A stretch of DNA of 64,000 nucleotides from Podarcis raffonei (lineage: Eukaryota; Chordata; Lepidosauria; Squamata; Lacertidae). Position numbers and translations under genes: made by a program. Numbering within the stretch: position 1 is the stretch's first letter; every line of letters starts with the position of its first letter. The notes beneath the pieces were generated by a model. It did not search any database. It was not told the DNA's origin and saw nothing but the letters and a program-made list of their open reading frames with translations. Location of the stretch: assembly GCF_027172205.1 (NCBI RefSeq), contig NC_070607.1, positions 24,652,069 to 24,716,068 of the forward strand. The letters are read 5' to 3'. Positions 1-12,800 of this stretch are shown in pieces.

Positions 1-2780
1 TAATAAGTGGGTATGAGCTGAAATCCCAACTCAGGCCTAATTTAATTGGTTGACACTGGGGAAGTCTGTAAAAATGGTAATAATACTCTTGCTGTTATTT
101 CACGTTTATTTCGAATCAGAAATATATAGAAGGCAGCAAAGGATTGTTGGAGTGATAGTAGTGGGGAAGAGATGCATTGCTAGCTTCGCTTTCCACTAAA
201 AAAAATACAGTGCCTGAAAAGTGCTGGACCATATCATAAGATTGTAAAGTTCTCTGATGCTATGGAATGAGATACATCATACTTGTATTTCACAGAGGAA
301 AGGGAGCTTCATTTCACAAATTTTTAAATATATTTTTATTATGTAGACAAATCCTCAGTCAATTTTGTGAGTGTAGATTATTTTATTTACTATATAACAG
401 CACAAGGAACAGGGCACATGCCACCATGAAACTATCTCAGCAAGCAGGAATTCAGCTGAGAAAATTCATGTTGTAAAAGTGTCTGCAACAGCATCAGGGG
501 TATCTTCTTCTCTTAATAGGCCTCTTAACTGCCCAGTTGAACTCAGCCCAATGCAGTAACCATGTATCTCCACTGCCCAGTACTAACTCAGTATTCTTAT
601 TAGATGACTTCGATTTTTTCTCTGCAGTTGAGTGACGTTGTTTGGGTTGATATAACAGTTGATGACATTTCCTGAGCCATATTAGCTCTACCAGCTGTCT
701 CTTATCTTGCATCTTTTGCATTTTTGGTTCAATCTTAGATAAAAGGAAAGTCTTTGTTCTGTTTTTTGACCTGCTTAGAGCCCATAAAGCCGCGAAACAT
801 TATCAGAGCCTGTTCTCTTCAGTTTTCCTTGGCTGGAACCAGGCAGTTGAAGAATTTGTTATAGACTTATCCAAACACACTTCAAAATTTACCATTTGAC
901 TACATTAATGAACACACTTTAGGTAATCTTACAAGTAAAAGGTAATCATATGAATACAATTCCTTCTTGTGCTTTCAGTAAGAAATTAATTATTAATAAA
1001 TGCATAATCCTTGCCTTTTTTGCATGTCATATGCTTGGTTAATATATTTTTAAATATATTCTGCAGTTATATTTTCTCTAGGTGTTTCACATGTAAACAT
1101 TTATGAAGAGACATTTGATTAAGCTAAATTCAAACCGAGATAAAGATCTATTTCAGAAACATAAGAATGATGACTTTTAGAAAGTATGTCAATGTACTTA
1201 TTTTACATAGAAATCCAGCACTTACCCCCAAACTGTTCCCCTGGCCTGAAGAGCTGAAATGAATGCATACCATTTTCCTGGTATTTCCTATTGAAAATAA
1301 TGTGGTGCATGCATATATAAATATAGCCTTATAGCTGTAGCGTAGCTATTACTGTGGAAAAGCTGTAGGGATTGTATTACTATGATACCTACCTAGGCTG
1401 ACGTGGCTATGTCTATTTAAATTCCTCCTTAGGTGAAGATTTAATAAAAAATATATTTACAGAACTTCAGTTTCATACTTCACCCATTGGCTCTTGTTCT
1501 TTTGCGAACACTGCTCCTATTTTGTAAAGGTCATGGCAGAAAACACTTGAAAAAGTGAACATTTTAAAGTGTGATTCTCATTTCATTCATTCTTGAGGCT
1601 TGTTTTGGATTCATATTAATGCAAGCTTGAACTCAAATAATACTTGAGAAGTTCTGTTACAATTGTGTCCTGCGATTCCCATTAAGCTCACTTTCAAAAG
1701 CCAGCTCACAGAAATCTATTGTTTGATCTTTCTCCCTCCCCCCCATCCATTATAATGCTATAGTCAATCCTAAGCAGTAAAGTCCTCATTTCACCATTAG
1801 CAGTACTGCATACCAGTTTTATAGTTTTTCGGAAAGGAGGCCTAATCTTATATTTAATAACTGAAGAGAAGATGAATTAGAGTTTATAATGAAATGGCAA
1901 ATAGGGACTAATCAGATTAGTGTGGGGGGAAAGAGATTAGCTAAAAACTGTATACTACAAATTTCATATCGGCCTTCCCCTGTTTAGAGCTCTATTAAAA
2001 TCTTCTCCAGTTTTTAATTATTGGTTTACTTACAATAATTAGACTCCTAATAAAAAAATGTTTCCAAGCGGGACACAGCATATTAAAATCAGGATAAAAT
2101 TCACTAATCTTAAGGTCCTATAGAATAGAATCAAAAGCAGAAGCACTGTTTCCTGAATGAGTAAAAGTGTTTTTAATATGACATAGGCAGCTGTAGCATA
2201 TCAGGAGATAGTGTGTGCCATAACACTGAATGCCCTCTTATGTGTCCTTATCTATACATATGTGTGTTTCTGGTCTCACTGGGGGCCACACCACTCTTTT
2301 TGCCGGAAGCAGCAGATCTGTTTACTCAAAAGATGGGTTCTCCTGTGCCCATCAGATTAGGGAAAGTGGTGACCATGCAAATTTCCCCAGGGCTCTACTA
2401 AGCATGTGAAACTGCATTTTCATTCAGGGAATTTCCTAAATGCGTGTGAAGATTAATTTCCATAGAGTATTCCACAGTGTATTATTCAAAGAATAGGATT
2501 GGATAGCACAGTTGTTTTGAGTGGTTTGTAGTCCCCAGCACTGTCACATACATAGTGGAGCTTCTGGAATGGCAGGGTTGAGAACATGTAAATTATAATG
2601 GCCTTAAATATATATGCATCCAATTTGATGGCACGTGGGCTCAATTCAGTTTTTCAAAGGTCAGTAGATACAGGACTTCCATCATAATTGGTTAACAAAC
2701 TATGAGATGCCAATCCTAATAGCTATATTGTGTTTCGTTTTATTATCTGTGTAGTTTTACATGTTTGTTTTTCGTTCTAG
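1..2780. other. SLC44A3 intron (5' part outside window)
   Basis: AT-rich DNA with no exon-like frame that matches the CTL family. I see no recognisable repeat, except that the 2213-2401 stretch is more GC-rich than its surroundings. Confidence 0.6.
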
Positions 2781-2937
2781 GAATAAAAGTAAACCACCAA
2801 GTCATCCAGTCCTGTCTTCCATATCAATTCTTTTTTGTTATCATCTGGGAACAGTTGTGAAAGGGTCCTTTTTAATCACAATAGTGAGAGTCCCAAGGAT
2901 TATTCTATTGTCAATTTATAGCATCCTGGAAAAAAAG
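2781..2937 (+). CDS. SLC44A3: SLC44A3 exon with HLGT-KGSF block
   Basis: The exon follows acceptor ttcgttctag and ends at gtaggc. Its first base completes a codon begun in an exon outside the window, then 52 codons read N-K-S-K-P-P-S-H-P-V-L-S-S through YHLGTVVKGSFLITIVRVPR to E-K-K. This conserved block spans a membrane segment in all CTL proteins. It ends in phase 0. Confidence 0.88.
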
Positions 2938-3994
2938 GTAGGCTTGTACTTTACTTTTGTAATGCCATCATATAGCAGTTAATGCACCAGGGAGCAGAAA
3001 GTAATGATATCTGAGCATCATTTCCCGCTCTTGTATTTATTTTTTACTTATTTATTGAGCTTTATAGCTCAATATCATCCCGATTCCAAATGTTCACAGC
3101 AGGTTACAAAGTTCAAGACACAACATTTCCATTGTGCAGTCTTAAAAGTCTCCACCCCTTGATGGCTTACCTATAAACTAGGGGTGAGGAAACTCTGACT
3201 TGTGTGCCTAATTAGTTCCCCACCCCTGCCTTCATCTCTGGAAACCAACCTAAACAGACAGATTTTGACAAAAGAAGTATTTAGGGTTTCATGGATTAAA
3301 ACTGGAACTTTGAATTATGACTGTGAAGATAGTATGGAGCTAGTGGAATTATAAACACTAAAGTAATTCATTTTCCTCACACACCCTCCTTAGGCACTAA
3401 GCTGCCACATTCTGAAGAAGCTAAAGCTTCTGAATAGTTTACAAGCACAAGACCATTTTGAATGTTGGGGACTGTTCAGGAAAAGGCTGATGGCACAAAT
3501 CAAGAAAATGCAATGCTTATTACAGGAATTAATTTTAGATTTAATTTCTAATTCCCAGCATTTTTATTTTTAAAATATCCTGAATCCTTTAAACATTTTA
3601 TTTACATTAAAATAATAAAAAATATTTTGTGTTCTGCTCATCTCTGTCACATAATGTAGTTATTAAAAGAGCTTTTCTAACTTTTATTTTCCTCTTCTAA
3701 AGGAGAATAAATAGTATTGAATGGCAGTGGCTTTTGTGATCTGTGCAGAATGTTGTAATAATGTATAGCAATACATTGGAGATCACTGCATAATTGTAAG
3801 ACTAAGTTTCCCAGAAAGTCTGTGTTATGGGAATTTGATCTACAAATGAGGGAGACAAGATGCTGCTAAAACATCTGGATCATACCAATGTTTCAGTAAA
3901 AGTTCTAGTGATCTTTCCTATACAGAATGTCCTACTTTGCACTGAGACCCTGTTTTCGGGTATCAATCCCAAGAACATAACAGGCTATCTAATA

Positions 3995-4034
<40 letters not shown>

Positions 4035-6823
4035 AGAATAAACATTTATTTACTGCCTGTCTGAAGATCACATCCAAAATTATGTTTCTTATGGTCCACA
4101 GAGCTCCATGTACTATACAACTGTCCTACAGGTTTTGCAGTTGCAACAGCTTTCTGTTGGAAGGAATTCCCCTTCTCCCCCACCCCCTTAAGAAATAAGA
4201 CAATATGCAGCTGTCTGGGTGTCAAGCTGCAAACTATATTTGCTAAACATACAGAATTAAGCCTTTCTGTTTCTCTGTTTTCTAAGCAGATGGAAGCTTA
4301 ACCCAAATTATTCACAGGCCTGATCTCCATGTCTTGTTAAGGCACAGTTTGTCTTAAACCATAGTTTAATTGTGAATGTGCCTCCCCCTCATACATGGTG
4401 CCTGCATTGTCTTGAGGAAGCCATAATATGACTTGTCATGTTGTCCGAACCCAAACCATGGTATGTCTGTTTCAGACAAAACACAAGAAATATGCCAGGA
4501 CTAAACCAAGAACATAACACAACAGAGGTGGTAACTGCATAGCTGATGCAGAAGTACTTCACACTGCTTTCTGACAATGGGTGTCCTGGAAAAAGGAAAA
4601 CTTAATTTGCAAATATGTTTCTGGCTTTGACAACTAATTAGTGCTGTTTCCCACTGCAGAAGAATACATGCGCAAGATGCATATTCAAATGCTGCTGCTG
4701 CTGTTTCTGGTGCCTAGAAAGAGGCCTAAGATGCTTAAACCAGGTATGTTATATCAGGTGAAGTTATGTATAGATACTTGATTTTTTTGGTGGAAAAAAA
4801 TCAGAATGAAAATGGAGGTTCTTTATGAAAATACTTCAAAAGTTATTTAATTTTTACTTGCTCAGTTTAGCATTAGTTCAGAAATGCTAATTCTGTTGGT
4901 CACTATCACAGCTGTATACTGTGACTGGCATGTTTGTCACAAAAATAAGCATTATCTACTACTATCGTCTTTGAGGAGTAAACAATTGTGTGCTTGGTTG
5001 ATGCTACCACATGAGATTTTTGTGCATGCTTCGCTATCCTTAGAGTCTGTTGGCTCTCAAAGCAGCTACAAGACAGATTAGTCCCAAGTTAGAGATATGA
5101 CAATTAGTTTATACTTATCAGCAATCTCTATCTTCATATATCCTTCTTGTTTTTTATTATGTTAAATCTTTGATGATATAAGTTATGAAAATGCATTTTT
5201 GAATGGCTGTTTATAGGATAACTGGGTGGTTTTGCTTCTTAAAAATTTTGCTTGAAATTATTATATAAAATGTTTTCTTAATGTTTCCTTGACACAATTA
5301 TTTTATGGAGTTACGTAACTTCTCTTATCTATTTTGGACTTTTTTTTAAAAAAAAAGACGTGAATAAATAATCTGTGTAAATGCAAAATTGTAATTTCAT
5401 GAATTCAGTCTGCTAGTCATACTAAATATTTAGTATCATCCTATTTTTGATGGTTTTAAGAAAGAACAATTAAGTCTAATCAGAAACTTCTGTAGGAAGA
5501 TGCATTTTCCCTTATAGTCAGTCTCCTAGTTTTCCTCTAATTATCCCATTTTTTCATACCTTGCTGTTGTGGATTTTTATTATTTAATTTATTTATTTTG
5601 CAGTAGTGATAAATTGAGGTTGTTAGGAATTGTAGTCTGGAGGATCTGGAGGCAGCATGCTGGTAAAAGCTGCACATGGATATGTGTCTCACTGAATAAT
5701 TAATTAAGCAATTAAGGAATTTTTATTCTCTCTTGCCTTCAGCAAAACTGGTCTCATGGTAGCTACTCACAACTCGGTGAGATTAGGCTGAGAGAGAGTG
5801 GCTAGCTAAATGCCACACTTTAAGCTCTGGAGTTTTCAGCCTAGGTCTTCCTAATCCTCACTGTGCTATTGATTAAAGTTACAGATAGGTAGCCGTGTTG
5901 GTCTGCCATAGTCAAAACAAAAAAAAATTTTCCCCTTCCAGTAGCACCTTAAAGACCAACTAAGTTAGTTCTTGGTATGAGCTTTCGTGTGCATGCACAC
6001 TTCTTCAGATACCAAGAACTCATACCAAGCTCATACCAAGAACTAACTTAGTTGGTCTTTAAGGTGCTACTGGAAGGAAAAAAATTTTTTTTGTTTTGAC
6101 TATTGATTAAAGTTCAGTAAGATGGCACACAGATTATAAATGATGTACCATGCTGGAGCTGTGGTGTATTGTCCCTGGATATAGGTAGACTACTTACGAC
6201 AGGTAGGCAGACTACGAATAGGAATAAAAGGGTGTCTGAATGAGCTGAACTATTATGTACCTGGGTTGGGACAATTCTATATGTGGCATGGATTGAGACC
6301 AACCAGATTGTATGAGCAAACCAAAGAAGCTAAATACAATCACGTCTGACCAGCTTGTTTTTGGCTTCTTTTAAAAGAAGATTTTGTTGCTATGGCTCTC
6401 CTCTTTTCACTGAGCTCATTTTTAATAGAGTCCTAGAATGGAAGACTGAATTCAGCTGTTACACAAAGTTGCAATTATTCTTCAGAAGCAGGAAACTTTT
6501 GGGCTTGGACCTGTGCCACAGGGCTTTTCTCATGAAGCTAACAGGTCAGTTTTTCCAAGACCCTTGACATTCATTCTGTGTTGTGAAGTACAGAGGGATG
6601 TTTTTTCCCCCTAAGTACTTTTTTTTTGTCTACTGTGCTATTTCAAAATATGTAAACAATCCCATTCCTTATTTATCTGTGAGAAATATAGTCTTTGGTT
6701 CCCAGGCACTGGAACATTGGGGCTGAATTTCTTCTAAAAGGGAGTTGTAGGATAGTAATTTATTTATTTATCACCTTCCAAACAGACCTCAAGGCGTTGT
6801 GCAAAATGCAATAAAAACAGCTG

Positions 6824-6864
<41 letters not shown>

Positions 6865-9800
6865 AATAAAACCCCAACACAGGAAATAACAGCAGATATA
6901 TCAGAGACCTATTCATCCAGCTAGGAAATCTTCTTAGAACAAAACTGTCTGTTTCCAGAAAGTTCAGATAGTGGGCGTCTGTTGTGTCTCGACAGGAGTG
7001 CTGCTCTGCAGAACAAGGCCTGCTCTGAGTCTTGGTGGAGTGGGTTTCTGGTATCTTTAGAACTTGATGGAAAAGCTATATTGTAGACCACAGTGACTTA
7101 CTGGGTATATAAAGGATTAAGTAGTCTCTCAAATGCTTTGGGTGTAAGTGTAATTGAATTGTCTGTGTTCCAGACTTGCTAGTTTGTACTGCCGTTGCAA
7201 TTTTGGATATCTTGGTCTATGGACTTGCGGTGAACATATGAACTAGCAAAGGATTTAAGTCTTTAACAAAACATGTTAAAATTGTCAAAACGTCAAAGAA
7301 TCTTGTTAGTTTGTTTCGACTACGGCAGACCAACACGGCTACCTACCTGTAAAGAATCTTGTGTTATGTTAAGGACTAACAAATTGTTTTATTTGCTATG
7401 CTTGTTAGTTGCTTGTTACACAGAGGTGTCCAAGAGACTTAAAACATGTTTAAAAACATTATAATATTGACACATTCGTACTAGAATGCATGCAATTTAT
7501 AGAAAACCTACAACAACATCCCTACTGGCAGCACAGTAAAAGCAAATACATCATCATAATAGTCCATCAACAGCCTGGTGGGGGAGGAGTGAGTTATGTT
7601 TTTACCAGGCACCGTAAAGATGTCAGTGAAGGTACCAGGCAGATCTCAATAGGGAGAATGTTCCGCAGATGGGGGCTGCAACTGTAAAGGCATAAGTTTT
7701 CATGGATTTCATTTCATCTGATATAAGTCCATGGAAACATGTTTCAAAATAAATGGTCGATCTTTAAAGTGCCACAAGGATCTTAGGGTTTTTTTGCTGC
7801 AACCAACGAACTCTGTCACCCCTTTAGAAATTGCTAAAGTAGTCAGCTACCAATAGAATTCTTGTTTGCAAGTTACGTTTCGTTTGATTTTTCTTCCACC
7901 TCCACTGCTATATTAAGTGCAATGATGTACATTCATTGAATCAAAGCCCAAAACTTTCCTAATTATGAAAAGAAAATTCAAATTTGGGGCATAAATCTTA
8001 GTCTGAGCGACACTTTTCAGCAGATGCTGAGGAATTTTTCAGTTTCAAAAAAGCAAACTAACTGTAATGTATTCAAATCCCAAATAAATATGGAAAACTA
8101 TAAATTCTTTTGGCAGAATCACTTTGCTCTCTGCTAATCTCTGTTAAGAATGCCAATATGAGATGGCTTTTTAAAAAATAGTTCAAGAATGATGTAATTC
8201 TTTTTCTTTAAACAAAATACGACTGCTTTCAGATGGCTGAAAAGAATAATTGTACACAGTTTCACACATTCCTCTTTCATTTATATACCCACTTTGTACT
8301 TCAGTAACTAAATCCTTGAGGAATGCTGGGCATTGATCTTCAGAGATTTAAAGAAAACTGTTTAATTTGTGGTAAGAGGTTTAGCTTTATTTTTTTTAAC
8401 TTTGTTAACCATTTCAGTTAAGAAGTTCTATGGTTTTTGAAAATTAGGTTCAAAGATTATGCAAGATATTTTTCATAGAATTATGGAATACTTTTGTCAA
8501 ATCTGATTTTGAAGTAACTTTGGCTGGGTTAAGATTTCTACCTTCTACTTTTCATTCTCCTTCCTTCCTTTTTTTTTAAAAAAAACTAAACCAATTTACA
8601 TTCTAATTACAGAATGCATACACAGCAACAGCCATAAATGGGACATACTTTTGGACCTCAGCAGAAGATGCTGCTGTTATTTTATCAAAAAGTTCAGCTA
8701 ATGCCACAGCAATCAGCTGCTTCAGTGACTTTGTTATATTTCTAGGAAAGGTAAAACCTTATTATCACTGTGCCATTGATTATTAACTGAAAATACTGTC
8801 TTGTCAATATTTTGTGTAAGAATGGAATTCAGAAATCTCAAAGCTCAGTTCTCCTCTCATGGCAATTAATATTGTTCCTTACTTGAAATCTCCCCTAATC
8901 AGTACAGTATAATATATAGAAATAAATTAGGATTCATGAGTGATGTTTATAGAGAAATAACAAAGTTTGAAATTTTTAAGTAAACAGGGAAGTCCTGTTT
9001 TAAGTTGGGTTGGCCATTCTGCAATATTGTGACTTGGCATTATATGAGTTTGAGTTGCAGTGCCTTTCCTTTGTGCCCTCCCTGACTTCCTATTTTGTGT
9101 GAGTCAGAAGGACAAGCACTAGGAGAAAGCTAATACCCCACCTGAAGACATCTTAAGAATACCTTACAGATAAGGTCCTTTTGTGCACACTGTAGTTTCT
9201 CCAGTCCTGTTGTAGTAGCAAGCTGGCGAATTGTTGTGATGTTATAACTCAGAGGGAATCAGGCTGCACAAGGAGAGGAAGGAGATAAGCGCACAAGCAT
9301 AAGGCTTGTTCATGTAATGCCAAACCATAATTTGCCATTACATCTGAAGCAAGCATTGGAAAATGGTGCTGCTTTCCTCAAGCAGTTAATAGTCTTAATT
9401 TAAGATAATATACAGATAAGAATTAAAAAGAACAAAGCAAACAATTTTGCAAGCAGAGGGAAGGTTTGAAATAAGACATTCCCTGTAATCTTTTGAATGC
9501 AATAATCTCTAAATGCTAAATACACTTAAATGTTTTGGTCATCTTTGGTGAGTAAAGTCTGCAATAGCTTCTTCTGAAATATAGTCTCTACATTTATTTT
9601 CATACAGGTGTTTGTGATATGTTTCACAGTTTTTGGAGGTTTGATGGCATTTAACTACAACCGTGAATTACACGTTTGGGTAGTTCCACTGCTGCTGGTT
9701 GCTTTTTTGGCTTATCTCATCGCCCACAACTTCTTATCAGTATTTCAGACAATAGTGGATGCCCTATTGCTTTGCTTTGCTGTTGACAGAGAAACAAATG

Positions 9801-12800
9801 ATGGATCTGCAGAGAAGCCTTACTTCATGGACCAAGAATTAATGGTAAGCAGTTAAACAAAACTTTAGCTTGGGCAAGTAAGCAGGCACTTCTGTAGGTC
9901 TGTTCACACCGGGATAATATTTGCCATGTCTTTGGCCACAGAGGTGGAGATGAGCCTGGTCTCAGTCACCTTCCTGGGGTTGGGGAGAGCTTCACTTAGA
10001 GGAGATGGAATTGAAGTTGCATCAGTGGTTCTGCCTTTGCTTTAAGGCTATGCAAAAACAGTGAGGTGGGACTCTCTTCAGGCAACCCATTAGGTCCCTC
10101 CCCAGCATCCAGATCAGCTCCTTCTAAACAGGGTTCAACTCCACATTCTCACTCCAGAGAGAGTGAGAATGTGGAGTGGAGTGAGAGCAGCCCTGCCAAG
10201 AAGTCTCTACAGGGCTTATGACAGAATCAGATTGGGTTTACATCCAGATAAGTGTGTGTAGGATTACTGTCTTAATATGATGTGCAGTACAATCTGGTGC
10301 ACGTTTACTCAGATAATCCCTATTATGCTCAGTGGGTTTTACTCCCAGGTGTTTGTAGGATTAAAGCCTTAAACAATTCCTTCTATTGTTGACCGCATCC
10401 TGTGATGTATGTATGATTCTTTTAGGGTGGTCTTTGGCTAAGGGGTTGGGCAGTTTCAAAAGTCTTTAAAGGTTCCTGCATACTTGGTTCTTGGTCTCTC
10501 TTACCTCCGTGCAAGGGGAGGAGAGAACTCTGTTGCAACAGAAAAATAAAGATCTGCCTTGCTTTCACTTCATCCTGCCTCTGCCCATTCATCTATGACC
10601 GATCATGGACCTGGGGGAATCAGTCCCTTGGGGAGTTGGGCAGCAACAAGTCAACCCCCCCCCCCGTTTTTCTACAACATATCTTAAGGTATAAAAGCTA
10701 ACAACATAATCCTAAACAGATTTAACAGGAAACCAGTCCCACTTATTTTCAGTGGGTCCTCCTGCTAATATCCTTAGCATTTCAGCCTTAAGTACCAATT
10801 CTCTATGTTTATACAGATAAAATCACATTCATTTTAATAGGAGTTCCTGATAATTGTGCTTAGGAGTATAGTTTTAATTATATATTTTAAATATATACCA
10901 ACATTTCTTGGTGTGAGAGTATGCAAGTGTTTGAGTAAAAAGTTGGTCCAGTAGACCATGAATTGCAAGGCCAACAGAACAGCACTGATATTTTCCTCAA
11001 CTGTTCTTCTATCAAGAGGTCTAGAAAAGGACAACCAAATTGATCAAGGAAGTGGAGAAACTCCTTGATCGTAACATTTGGGGCTTTCTAGTGTAGAAAA
11101 AAAGTGAGTTAAGAGGAGACGCAATTGAGGTGTATAAATTTATGAAGAAAGTGAATGAAAAAACATCTTTCCTCCCTCATAACATTAAAACTCAGAAATA
11201 TCCAATGAAGTTGAATATTGGAAAATTTAGGATGGGAAAAAAGTACTACTACACACACTGCATATTTAAACCATGGAATTCACTTTGAGAATGTGAAAGG
11301 CCACCTGGGCGGCTTTAAAAGATTAGACAAATGCATGGACAGTAAACTATATTCTGCCTCCACTGTTGGAGATAGCATGCCTCTGAATGCCAGCTGCTGG
11401 AAATCGCTAGTGGGGAAAGTGCTATTGTGCTGAAGTCCTACTTTCAGACTTCCCATAGGCATCTGGTTGGCCACTGTGACCACAGGATGCTAAAATAGTT
11501 GGGCTGTTAGCCTCATCCAGCAGGTGATTCTTATGTTCTTAAGGGCAGATATTTTCCTTTTGCAAATATCTGTATTACCACAGAAAACATCAGCTTTGGC
11601 TAAAAAGAATCAGAAGTAGGTTGTCAATCAACTGGTTGTTTTGTTCTTTGTAGAACTTTTTGGATCAGAGCAGCAAGTTTGCAGAGAACACACACGGAAA
11701 TAAAAATATCCTTCATAACAAGGAATATGGCACAGAACTTCAGCCTATGGTAAGAAACAAGTAAATGCCATAATATATGGACATCAAATAACAAGGTGTA
11801 TTTTCTTTGCAGTACAAATGTATTTTATACTTTGTGTTTCCAGTACAGTACTTCTAGAGAGGGGAGGAGGACACTTTTGGAAGAATTATTCCTAATTTCA
11901 GAGTGGGATATTTTGCTCGTGTAAGCAGAACACGCTTTAGCATCATCTTTCTGTTTGAAAGCCAAGCATAGTGGGTACATGAGCATAGCGCTACGTTCTG
12001 ATATGTAATCTTCCCAGACCATATTAGGTATATACCGGAGGATTAGGCTGCCATGACCTGTTTCTTCAATGTCGCTACATTCTTCCATTGAATAATGTAA
12101 TTTTCCTTAAGCTGTATTCTACATATTTACCATAAAAAAGGAGGGATACTGTCTGCTTGTGTGTTAATGAGATCAAGTTTTAAAATCAGCAACAAAAACA
12201 GCACTAACCAATTGCTGTTTTCCCTGTGCCCCCTCTTTTACAGGGGCATCTTTAAGGTAATGCACAGATAAAGTATATAATATGTAAAAGGTAAAGGTAC
12301 CCCTGCCCGTACGGGCCAGTCGTGTCCGACTCTAGGGTTGTGCGCTCATCTCACTTAAGAGGCCGGGAGCCAGCGCTGTCCGGAGACACTTCCGGGTCAC
12401 GTGGCCAGCGTGACGAAGCTGCTCTGGCGAGCCAGCACCAGCGCACCACATGGAAACGCCGTTTACCTTCCCGCTATAAAGCGGTACCTATTTATCTACT
12501 TGCACTTAGGGGTGCTTTCGAACTGCTAGGTGGGCAGGAGCTGGGACCGAAAGACGGGAGCGCACCCCACCGCGGGGATTCGAACCGCCGACCATACGAT
12601 CGGCAAGTCCTAGGCACTGTGGTTTTACCCACAGCAAAATAGTAGCAGCATCTTTAAAATGTTTCTGACATAATTTCACTCGTGTCCACTTAAAAAAATA
12701 GAATTTTTGAAACAAACTAGTGTATCTGTAGCATAATTGAGTTTTAATAAAATTGGGTTTTTTTCTGTGCATGGTTTTTACAGTGGCAGCCATCTTTTTT

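Larger units (their letters stand above)
4744..8612. other. SLC44A3 intron
   Basis: It contains a degraded MIR-like stretch (about 5728-5865), copies 1 and 2 of the short retroelement, the CA microsatellite, and the LINE-derived piece at 7560. The rest is AT-rich and unremarkable. Confidence 0.6.
9845..11653. other. SLC44A3 intron
   Basis: It contains the perfect inverted repeat, two GGATTGCA-type repeat copies and the CR1-like 3' end. A C-run lies near 10655. Confidence 0.6.

Noticed and set aside
2213-2401. Possible upstream SLC44A3 exon
   Set aside because: The frame does not match the CTL residues expected before the N-K-S-K exon and lacks fitting splice sites.
9608-9610. GTG as a start codon
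   Set aside because: It is the first codon of an internal exon directly after a splice acceptor.
12540-12637. tRNA-like B box, possible tRNA gene
   Set aside because: It is the head of a SINE; a clover-leaf with an anticodon arm is not evident.
12322-12642. 106-codon plus-strand frame
   Set aside because: It is antisense of a Sauria-type SINE.
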